Below, in pieces: positions 23,475 to 32,459 of a stretch of DNA of 64,000 nt. The position numbers and the translations under genes are program-made. Source of the DNA: Pegoplata infirma (taxonomy: Eukaryota; Arthropoda; Insecta; Diptera; Anthomyiidae); NCBI GenBank assembly GCA_963921195.1, contig OY992538.1:232617462-232681461 (forward strand). The letters run 5' to 3'. Position 1 is the stretch's first letter, and each line of letters opens with the position of its first letter. The notes beneath the pieces were generated by a model. It was given only the letters and a program-made list of their open reading frames with translations, was not told where the DNA came from and did no database searches.

Positions 23475-23750
23475 CTTTTTTTACTTTTTATAAAAGGTAC
23501 TTTTTATAAAAGGTACTTTTTATAAAAGGTACTTTTTATAAAAGGTACTTTTTATATAATGTACTTTTTATAAATGGTACTTTTAATAAAAGGTACTTTT
23601 TATAAAATGCACTTTTTATAAAAGGTACTTTTTATAAAAGACACTTTTTATAAAAAGTACTTTTTATGAAAGGTACTTTTTATAAAAGGTACTTTTTATA
23701 AAAGGTACTTTTTAGAAAAAGCACTTTTTATAAAAGGTACTTTTATAAAA
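23475..23750 (+). repeat. 16-bp minisatellite GGTACTTTTTATAAAA, block 2
   Basis: About seventeen units, the same unit as block 1, separated from it by about 175 bp that contains ACTTTTTTACCCCGCC and AAGAAACCTACACTTGGAATG. Confidence 0.85.
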
Positions 23751-23866
23751 AATTATCAAATTTTTTTTTTCACGGATTCAGTAATATTAAAATTTTTTTT
23801 AGCGTTTTAAAGGTTTCTTGACTATTTTCCTTATGTCTTACTCACAATAAAACTATCCCGGGAAAA

Positions 23867-24494
23867 TTTTTCAGAACCGATTCTGACAACACTTTTTCTA
23901 GAACAGGTTCTTCGGTAACCATACACTATTACACTTTAATTATTCAGAACAAGTTAATTGAAAATTATTCTGAAGCTTGTTCTCTGCAATCAAAGTTTCA
24001 TAACATTTTGGTTCTAAGGAATTAAAATAAAATTATGTATCAAAAAAATTAAAAAATAAATTTCAATTTATTTTTATTAACCAAGAAAAAATACGAAATT
24101 CTACTAAAATAGCTGGATATAATAGTGAAAATTGTAGAAACAAAGGTGAGTAAATTAAATTTTCATTGTCTGGGTCGGGTCAAATAGTAATAATATTATG
24201 TTTTTTATTTTTGTTTGCAGAAAATCCATGTTCTACTTAGTATGTCATTATTGTAAGGCCCAAAATGCAACTTTGGAGGCGAAAAAGGATAAATGCGTGT
24301 TAAAAAAATGTAAATATTCCATGTTATAAATAATTGTCTTTATCTTTGTTTAATAAATGAATGCAATACAAAATATTTCTTCAATTCTCATTTCTGTTCC
24401 AAATTTCACTTCTAGAACCGATTCCGGGGAACAAAAATATGTTCTAGGGAAGTATAAGTTGTTCCACAATCGGTTCTTTGCAACTTTTGGTGGG
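23867..24494 (+). mobile_element. CCCAG-type TIR element with intron-like structure, copy 1
   Basis: The left end CCCGGGAAAATTTTTCAGAA and the right end GGTTCTTTGCAAC...TGGGA mirror each other less well than in copy 2 (27229-28102). Inside is CAAAG followed by GTGAGT at 24146 and TTGTTTGCAG ending at 24220: a 75-nt stretch with consensus GT-AG splice sites. AATAAA follows at 24352-24357. Compared with copy 2, about 90 bp near the right end are missing between two GTTCTA motifs. No long reading frame is seen in any frame across the presumed splice. Confidence 0.65.
24146..24220 (+). other. Intron-like segment (GTGAGT ... TTTGTTTGCAG)
   Basis: A consensus donor, a T-rich tract and a consensus acceptor lie 75 nt apart, a usual size for short fly introns. 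The identical length and sites recur in copy 2 at 27670-27744. Splicing is inferred. Confidence 0.4.
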
Positions 24495-24619
24495 ATGTTG
24501 AAGAGAATCATATTTAAGACAAATTGTTCAACCATTGTTTTATAATCATCTCATTAGATAACGTGGAATTAACATACATTTGAAAAAATATGCTTTTTGA
24601 GTAAGAACATCAAAATTTA

Positions 24620-24705
24620 GTTGATGTTTTCGATTCCCACCAGAGGCCTTGGTCTTTTTTGATACAACGAGTCAATGGTCATTGTCACCCGTCTCGGTAA
24701 GGTTA
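24620..24705 (+). repeat. tRNA-derived SINE S1, 5'-truncated copy
   Basis: TTTTCGATTCCCACCAGAGG is the B-box end of the SINE at 27316. The following CCTTGGTC and CAATGGTCATTGTC match the body of the SINE at 61.7-61.86 kb (minus). The 5' half of the tRNA head is absent. Confidence 0.6.
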
Positions 24706-26032
24706 ATTTAGTTTATGATTTGTAATTATTTGTTAAAAATTCGATAAATAAATAAATATTCCAAATTTTTAAAATGTTTTTTAACTAATGTTTTAAAAAT
24801 ATAATCTAAAAATTATTTATACTAAAACTTTATAAACTTTCACCTTTTTAAAATTAATTTAATTTTCTTTAAATTGAATTTTGTCATTTTCACTTTCAAC
24901 ATATCAAACAATCAAATACATAAGAAAATCTAATTTTCTTGGTGAAATTAAATTTAAAGAAAGAAAAAAAAACATATAAAATCTTACATGATTGAAAACA
25001 AGTAAAGTGTAATTTAATAAGTTTAAGTGTTATAAGTAAGTGTTGGAAAAAAAAGTAAAGTGTGTTAAATAAGTGTCAATGAATTTTATTTTGTTTCAAC
25101 ATCAACATTATTGTCTTATTTCTAACACATACAACCCACACACACATGCACACACAGATAAATGAAATAACACTATGCACGAAGAGTATGCAAGAGAAAA
25201 CAAAACAAGCACTACAAACCGAAAAAGTTTCCTTTATGAACGATGAAAAGCGACCATAAAAATACTGATGATGTGATGTTTCTGGTCGAAAAAGTCATTA
25301 TCATGAATAAACATCAACATATTTATATTTAAGTTTTTTCAACTGTCAAATTTGACATGTTGGAGTTTTCTCAAACACCTAGGAATACATTATTTTAAAA
25401 ATAATTCATTTCGTCTGGTTTATTTTTTTCCTAGTAAAGTTCGATAAGTTAGTTTCATTACTAAAATTTTCTAATTCTTTTTCACCCAAGTGTCTTTCAA
25501 ACTAAATGATAGATTCCTTATATGTTTTTAAAAAATACAAAAACCTTACCACACTTTATACTTTATACTGTTTTTTAAACTTTTTATGTTTTATTTTTTC
25601 TATAAGTACAGGTAACAATTTCTTGCCTTCTATCTATTCCAATCTTCGCTCATACATACATAAGTTTAGGAAGCTGTAAAAGTCATCACAAATACTTGAA
25701 GACTTCGAGTAGTTGTAGGAGTAGTAGTCGTTCGTTGTAGTATTAGTAAATACTATGTATGGATGTGTTAGAAGTAGCCAATCACTTAAAATACATGTTT
25801 AACACATGTAAACTTTATTAAGAAAATGAAAACTTAAGTGGACTTTAGAAAAGAAACGATATTGTTATTTATGTTAAAATAAAGTGTAAAATTAATGGTT
25901 GGGAAGAAAGTTGATGAAAAGTTGTTAAGAAAATTGAAATATTATTAAATACAAAGTAGTTCAAGTAGTTGAAGAGAATATAATAGCTTAGTTTTAATTA
26001 AAATTTTATACATGGTAAGTCGGGCATTCATA
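24706..26032. other. Unassigned AT-rich stretch
   Basis: No gene or repeat boundary recognised. Short CA runs occur near 25136-25156. It reads like ordinary non-coding fly DNA. Confidence 0.5.
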
Positions 26033-26040
26033 GATGGAAC

Positions 26041-26496
26041 CAGCGTTGGCAGGTACTTTTTTCCGTTGTCCCCAAAAATATAAAAAAATATCCCCAAAAA
26101 TCCCCAAACAATAAAAAATACGTATATTTTTAATTACACAAACAAAATTTCTTCAATTTAAAGAAAAAAATTATGGATGATAATTTTATAATTTTATTTC
26201 GTAGATAAACGGTTTTTGGTAATGTAATATACATTTTGCAGTCGATAAATGCAAATTTTGCTTAATGCGCTTCGAAATTACGCACCAAAGAGTGGTTGTC
26301 ACTAAAACTAATTTAAATTATCGTTGATAACATTAAATTTAGATTGAGGTATCAAGTAGATTTAATTTCAAATATCCCCAAAAAATCCCCAAAATAAATT
26401 TCGAAATCCCCATAAAAATCCCCAATTCCCAAATGAGATTTCTTGTACTTTGAAATCCCCAACTTTTTGGATAAATCCCCAAGTCTGGCAGCCCTG
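26041..26496. mobile_element. hAT-like MITE
   Basis: Ends CAGCGTTGGCAGGTACTTTT and, inverted, CAGGGCTGCCAGACTTGGGG fit the hAT terminal pattern CAG-G-TG-CA. The flanks GATGGAAC (26033-26040) and GCTGGAAC (26497-26504) match at 7 of 8 bases, as expected for an 8-bp hAT duplication. The interior is rich in TCCCCAAAAATCCCC blocks. The three overlapping minus-strand frames here are by-products of that repetition. 456 bp, no transposase. Confidence 0.8.
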
Positions 26497-26869
26497 GCTG
26501 GAACTGTGTTGCTTTTTTTTTGGCAGTGTAGTTCGGCGAGAGACATTGGGGACACACTCACTACTCGCAATAAACGTAATAAGTGGGTTCATTATGATTG
26601 TTGTACGGAATTAATACAATTTAATCACCATTTAAATTATTTTTTCATATTCACGCCCACAAAAGGGAGGTGAAGCGAAAAAAATTTAATGTAACCCCTA
26701 GGTCTACACAAAAAAAAAAACCTTCGTGATATAAATTCATTATTTTGTTTTCATTTAACCCATGAAAAAATTCATTAGCTTAATTATATATCATTTATAT
26801 TAGTTACAAATTTCATAAAATTTGCTTCATTAGATTTCCTAGTTTCATTAAAAAATTTCATTAAATTTT

Positions 26870-27190
26870 GTTTATAAAACTTGTTGTTTTTTGACGTCGC
26901 TTGAGTCGAGTCAGTTTATTCTGTAGTTGGCGCGTAAAACGTAGACAAGTGAAAAACAGCTGATCAGAAGTGCATCAATTTCTTTTGTTATTTTTTTTAG
27001 ACTTTTTATACGAAATTTTAAATTAAATGCAATTTAAAGAAACAGTAAACATATTGAGTGATAAAACTGTACAAAGTTATCAGTAAAAAAAATGTGAAAG
27101 TGTATTTTTTCTAACTTGTTTTTGTGGTTCTTTTCAGACTTTTTATACGAAATTTTAAATGAAAAGAAGATTAATTTTAAATAAACTAAA
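26870..27190 (+). other. Possible small non-coding transcription unit
   Basis: TATAAAA at 26873-26879 is followed by TCAGTTT at 26911 (initiator-like, about 40 bases away, longer than the usual 30). TTCTTTTCAG ends at 27137, directly before ACTTTTTATACGAAATTT. AATAAA is at 27180-27185. The 23-base stretch ACTTTTTATACGAAATTT... also occurs upstream at 27001, after TTTTTTTTAG. No reading frame is present. This may be part of an unrecognised element ending at the CCCAG element that starts at 27229. Confidence 0.25.
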
Positions 27191-27228
27191 ATTTATATTA
27201 TTTCGTGGTTTTATTTATGAAGTATTAC

Positions 27229-28102
27229 CCAGGAAAATTTTTCAGAACCGATTCTGACAACACTTGTTCTAGAACAGGTTCTTCGGTAACCATACACTAT
27301 TACACTTTAATTATTAGGGGGAACCCCGTAGGCTAGTTGGTAGCGTGCTAGCCTTTCAACGTGGGGGTCGTGGGTTCGATTCCCACCAGAGCCCTTGGTT
27401 TTGTAAATAGAAAGAATAAATAAAAATAATTGATCATGTGATCAAACTATTATTACACTTTAATTATTCAGAACAAGTTAAGTGAAAATTATTGTAAAGC
27501 TTGTTCTCTGCAATCAAAGTTTCATAACATTTTGGTTCGCAGGAATTAAAAAAAAATTATGCGTCAGAAAAATTAAAAAATAAATATCAAATTATTTTTG
27601 TTAGCCAAGAAAAAACACGAAACTCTACTAAAATAGCAGGATATAATCGTGAAAATTGTTGAAACAAAGGTGAGTAAATTAAATTTTCATTGTTTGGGTC
27701 GGGTCAAATACTAATAATATCATCTTTTTTATTTTTGTTGGCAGAAAATCCATGTTCTGGTATGTCATTATGCAAGGCCCAAAATCCAACTTTGGGGGCG
27801 AAAAAGGATAAATGTGTGTTAAAAAATTTAAATATTCCATGTTATATATGATTGTCTTTATTATTTTTTAATAAATTAATGCAATTCAAAATATTTCTTT
27901 AATTCTCATTTATGTTCCAAATTTTACTTCTAGAACCGATTCCGAGGAACAAAAATATGTTCTAATTTTTCTTACAAGCACCTGTTGCTTTTGGGACAAT
28001 CCATTTGTTAAAAGAATCGGTGTTGCACAAGAATTAGAACAGGTTCTAGGGAAGTATAAGTTGTTCCACAATCGGTTCTTTGCAACCGAAAATTTTGCTG
28101 GG
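27229..28102 (+). mobile_element. CCCAG-type TIR element with intron-like structure, copy 2 (split by a SINE)
   Basis: Starts CCCAGGAAAATTTTTCAGAA and ends, inverted, CCCAGCAAAATTTTCGGTTG. TA flanks both sides (27227-27228, 28103-28104). A subterminal AGAACCGATT block is near both ends. GTGAGT starts at 27670 and GGCAG ends at 27744, and AATAAA is at 27870-27875, all at the same relative positions as in copy 1. A SINE at 27316-27450 interrupts it. No protein frame is found; the conserved signals suggest a decayed or non-coding captured transcription unit. Confidence 0.75.
27316..27450 (+). mobile_element. tRNA-derived SINE S1, full copy with 18-bp target duplication
   Basis: The head contains GTAGGCTAGTTGGTAGCGTG (A-box region) and GTGGGTTCGATTCCCACC (B box, stem GTGGG/CCCAC). 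A short A/T-rich body follows. TATTACACTTTAATTATT is repeated exactly at 27298-27315 and 27451-27468. The paralogue at 23927-23944 has this sequence once with no SINE, so the insertion is proved inside the window. 135 bp. Confidence 0.9.
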
Positions 28103-28548
28103 TATAATCAAAGGTTGGAGTAAAATTTAGTGTAAAAAAACTCACAAGGAAAATCTTCCTAATGTCACCCGCGGATCTTTATGGTATTGAATTCATGGAA
28201 TCAAGATTTTTTGAATCAAGGACTTTTTCTATAAATTTTTTTTTTCTCAGATTTTACGATGTGTATAAGAATAATTGCACAGAATCTGAGAAGCACTGCA
28301 GTTTGACATATAAGCGAAAGATTAACAAAAAAGAAAATAAGAAAAACTGTTTTCATTTACTTTAAACCAAAAATTTTAGTAACTAGGGTTTGTAACTTAA
28401 ATATTCACCAGCTGGTGAATAAAACTTAATATAATTATTTTTCAAAAAAAATTTTTATCAATATTTTTTTTAATCAATATATTTTTTGTAATCAATATTT
28501 TTTTTTTTCGGCAAAATCTTTCCACCAATATTTTCTTTCATCAATATT

Positions 28549-29369
28549 TATACCCTACACCACTCTGTAGTACAGGGTTTTATGAGTTTGTGCTGATGTT
28601 TGTAATTACCCGAAATATTGGTCCTAGACCTACCTTCAAGTATACCGATCGACTCAGAATTACTTTTTGAGTCGATTTTGCTATGTCCGTCTGTCCGTCC
28701 ATTTATCGGTTTAAGCACGATACAGGTCGCAATTTTCAATCAATTGACTTGAAATTTAAAATTTAAGCTTTTTTTGGCCCAAGGACCGATATCGGCAAAG
28801 AATAAACCAATTCCACTAAAATTTGGTCTGTGTGTGTTTTCTACACTAAATAAAGATCTACACTAAGAAAATTATGTCATTAACTGTTTGTAGGTTATTT
28901 TAAAAAGTAATCAGTAAAGTCATTTTAAAAGAAAATTCACTCATTTTATAAAGGATTTAATTTTTTTACTGTTTCTGTAGTTTAAAAAAAATAATTTACT
29001 GTATTAAAAACGAATTTTCTGTTACATTTAATTTCGGCAGTAAAAAATTTCTTCTATAGTTTTACTGTTTTTCAATACAAAATAACTGAATATTCACTAG
29101 TTTTTTAATGTTTTGGTTAGTCATTAAATTAACATTTAAAATTGACTGTAATGTGTTTTTACAGTCAAAAAACAGTGGAATGGTTTTTAAATAAAATTTC
29201 TTTTGTTTTAAGTGAATATTCACTGGAATTTACCTACATAATTCTTTGAGTGTAACAAAAGATAGGTCCAATCGGTCCATGTTTGGACATGGGGCCCATT
29301 TTCCGGAAAACACTGGTGTAGGGTATCATATGGTCGGTCTTAACCGACTATAACTTTCTTACTTGTTTT
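28549..29369 (+). mobile_element. DINE-1/INE-1-like repeat, copy with nested MITE
   Basis: Starts TATACCCTACACCACTCTG, contains CCCGAAATATTGGTCCTAG and GTCCGTCTGTCCGTCC, and ends GACTATAACTTTCTTACTTG. Copy 44217-44801 is closely similar and lacks the MITE at 28861-29252. It lies inside the CATCAATATT array of copy G. Confidence 0.7.
28861..29252. mobile_element. TA-flanked TIR element (CACTAAGAAAATTATG ends) nested in DINE-like copy
   Basis: CACTAAGAAAATTATGTCAT at the left, ACATAATTCTTTGAGTG at the right. TA lies on both sides (28859-28860, 29253-29254). The empty site is present at 44684-44685 (GATCTAACAAAAGATAG), with TA once. So this is a clean TA-duplicating insertion of 392 bp. The interior has TTACTGTTT/AAACAGT-rich repeats, no gene. 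Confidence 0.9.
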
Positions 29370-29807
29370 TTTTTTTTTAATTTTTTTATCAATATTTTTT
29401 TCAATAATATTTTTTTCATCAATATTTTTTTTCATCAATACCCAGGTAGAAAAATACAACCGTTAAAACGCTTTTAAAGCGCTTTGTATGATAGTACGAA
29501 TGCTCTCAGACCATACTGAAAACCATCCTCAGAGCGCTTTCAGACTGTCCTAATGATAACACCGTTAGACGGTTTATTTGAAGCGTTTTTAAAGACATTT
29601 ATAATAATGATTTTAGAACGCTTCGTTATAGCGCTTTTAAAGCATTGCTAAAACCAAAATGTATCACTTTTGAAACGGTATGTAAAGCAATTTTAAAGTG
29701 CTTTATATGCAAAAAAAAAAGCAATTTACAAACATTCCAGATACAAAACCTAAAGTAATTTTCCACCAATTTAAAAACCAAATGAAAGTTTATTTTTGTT
29801 TTAATTT

Positions 29808-29999
29808 TTATTGTTTTAAAAAAAGATAAATATATTCGGGGCTATTCCTGTTGTCATAAACGCGTTTAAAACGCGACGAAGGTAATTTTTGGTATTCCTG
29901 AATACGTTGGAGATGATATAGACGAAAAACATATGTTTTTTCGTCATCGTCGACATTCGACGTATTCCTCAATTCGTCTTCGACGCCAGATTCATACAT
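29808..29999 (-). CDS. Small ORF of unknown function (63 aa)
   Basis: The 63-residue frame starts with MYESG, is acidic in its first third (VEDE, VDDDEK at about 16-22), then mixed and charged, and ends with YLFLKQ. Its base composition is clearly richer in C and G (many CG dinucleotides) than the flanking DNA, unlike the low-complexity frames elsewhere here. No domain is recognised. It lies near the left end of the 7.4-kb element, so it may be a captured exon. It has no in-frame extension seen and no obvious homologue from memory. An upstream ATG (in AAGATGTCGAAC) is out of frame. Confidence 0.3.
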   Translation of the reverse strand: MYESGVEDELRNTSNVDDDEKTYVFRLYHLQRIQEYQKLPSSRFKRVYDNRNSPEYIYLFLKQ

Positions 30000-30718
30000 T
30001 TTTGTTCGACATCTTTTTTGGCGCTTTTTTATAGAAAATTGTGTTTTTTTTAACTAAATCATTAAAACTAATAGAGTTTCTTTTAAATATCAATTAAGTG
30101 TTTTATTTTTGTATAAATTATGTAATAAAAATGTCTCCGGCAGAATAAAAACCATGAAAATGCAAACTGCATTTGTTCCCGGACTGTGCCACACAGGGAC
30201 GGATTTTTGTTTATGGCGATTTTTTGTTAAATTTCTGAAGTTTAAAATACTTATTCTTTATTTTTTAATTATATATATTATAGTAAGATTGAAAATAAAT
30301 ATAAAATATGGCCCGCAATATAATTTTAATTAATTTAAATTTCATGTTATTTTATATTTTTTTGTTGTTTTTTTGTGTTTTGCTAGTGATGACAAAAATT
30401 AATCGATATTTCTTCACCGATAACACTGAAGTATTGTAGAATGTGGCGAAACTCGGTCGTCGAAAGTGAAACTCATTCGACGTCGAAGTGATGCGCGTAT
30501 TTAGAAATAAGGATGATTATTTTTTTTATAAAAAATTACTGTTTTTTATACCAAAATGATAACGTATGCCTACTTATACCTACTTTACATTATCACACTT
30601 TTCCATTATACACATCAAAATTTATAAAATCTTTCCCTAACATGGTGAAATTACGCTTGTATAATGGAAAAGTATAATAGTGGGAAGTGGGTATTAGTAA
30701 TGGGAAAATTATAAAGTC

Positions 30719-31193
30719 CGACCGAAACCAGTTTTCGAGGCCGAACCGAATATTCGGCCGAAAAAGTAATATTCGGCCGAAACCGAACCGAAACTTAAAA
30801 AAAATTACCGCCTGGCATGAATAAAATTATTAAAAAGTTGTTAAAGATAAATATACAGCATATAATGCTTTTAAACCATAGGAATTGTATTTTTGAAAAA
30901 AAAAAAATGTTTTTTAAAAAACTTACAAAAAAATTGTATATTTCGTTTGTAGATTAGGAGAAAATAATTTTTAAACTGAAACAGTTTTACATTTATTGCA
31001 TAAACTTGTAACATTTTCTTCAATTGAACTGAAACTAGTGTAATGAAATACGAAATCAAAAAATTCAGCGACTTTTTTACATATTTTTTAAAATATCAAT
31101 TTCGGTTTCGGCTAATATTCGGCCAAAATTTTGCCGAATACCGAATAGAGGCCGAAACCCCATTATTCGGCCAAAACCCAATATTCGGTCGGA
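30719..31193. mobile_element. TIR element with GTCCGACCGAA ends, copy 2
   Basis: Starts about 30717 with GTCCGACCGAAACCAG and ends TATTCGGTCGGAC near 31193. Both ends carry repeated ATTCGGCCGAA blocks (30751, 30771; 31107, 31162), which are themselves palindromic. A target duplication could not be read cleanly. It lies inside the 7.4-kb element. Confidence 0.7.
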
Positions 31194-31228
31194 CTCTAGA
31201 AAATTATGATAGTAAATCAAATTTTTAG

Positions 31229-31457
31229 TACAAAACGAGCTAAACACAAATCTGATAGTATATTTTTTAGAGGCAATGTTTTCAATGAAATGAACGAGTT
31301 TTTTGATTACCCAATTTCATCAAAAAATATGGGGCTGTATAAGGTTAAACATTTGGATAAAAATGTAATTGAAATAAACATTAATATGGTAAAAGTTAAG
31401 TGTATTCTTTCTAAATTTTGTAACGAAACAATTGCTATAACTCTTTTACATAAATGA
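31229..31457 (+). pseudogene. Possible terminal coding exon, unknown protein
   Basis: A frame of about 76 codons follows an AAATTTTTAG acceptor-like site and ends at a stop at 31455-31457. The residues look protein-like, not low-complexity: FDYP near the middle, MGLYKV, and a C-terminal TLLHK. AATAAAA follows shortly at about 31461. No family is recognised. It lies directly after the GTCCGACCGAA element and inside the 7.4-kb insertion, so a decayed transposon-encoded or captured exon is the likeliest reading. The ATG at 31206 would open the same frame without splicing. Confidence 0.3.
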
Positions 31458-31499
31458 TAATAAAACTTTTTTTTTTTTATTTAAACCAACACTCAGGGG

Positions 31500-32459
31500 A
31501 TGCCCCCTACTAATGCAGTGCATTGTGTTGATCAGGAAATTAAGGTGTGGGAAGGAGGAAAGAGGGAGTAGTGTTTGTGGACATTTGATTTGAACTTCTG
31601 TATATTGAAAGTGGCTGCACACAGGGAAAAAATTATTTGGAACTCAGTTGAAACTCCTTAAATTTGGTTTCAGAATATAAGTTTTAGTTACAACAACTTA
31701 AATTCAATTATCATGATTTAAAAAATAAATTTTAAACTAAATATCTGAGCAAATTACCAATAAACAATCACATTTTATAAAAATATTGGTTGCAATTATC
31801 AATTTGAAAAAAATATTACTTCAAAAACGTTCATAGTATTCCGAACTATATATTTATATTTTGTTTTTCAATGCAATAAATTTTTTATAAAAAGCACAGA
31901 ATATTAGTTCAGTTATATTAAAAATCTGTTACAGCAACTGATACTTGGTATAAACTGTTTCAAATTTTTAAAAATTCAAAATACATTTGAAATTAAAAAT
32001 TTTAATGAAATACTATCAAAGAACTATTAAGTATTGGTAAACACAACCATTTTTTAGTTTTGTATAAAAGTTACTGCAACTAATTGTATATTGCTTATAC
32101 AAAAACTCAGTTAAATTATTAAAACGTCACAAAAAACAAAATAATTTTCCAGCTAATATTTATTAAAAAATATTTTCTTTATATAAAAAAAAAGGAAAAT
32201 ATACCACAAAACGTAAGTATGTTTAAATCTGTGCCTACAACATGTGTACTATTTTTAATAAATATTGTTTTCATTTTCAGAAAAACACTTACCACCAAAA
32301 GTTCAAACAAGAAATTTGGATCCATGCTTATCTAAACATACGATGAATATCAACATTCAAACTTTAAAGGAAAACTTAAATCTCTATTGAAAGGCTGTAT
32401 TGCGACGAAATTTTAGAGGTAACCTGTTGCATAAGAAATTGTGTAGTCGTATTCGAATT
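31500..32459. other. AT-rich interior of the 7.4-kb element
   Basis: No protein recognised. GTAAGTATG at 32213 and TTTTCATTTTCAG ending at 32280 form a 68-nt intron-like segment on the plus strand. The following sequence runs into the satellite. Confidence 0.45.

Noticed and set aside
26339..26592. Three overlapping minus-strand frames with WGF/WGYL repeats
   Set aside because: Translations of TCCCCAAAAATCCCC repeats in the hAT-like MITE.
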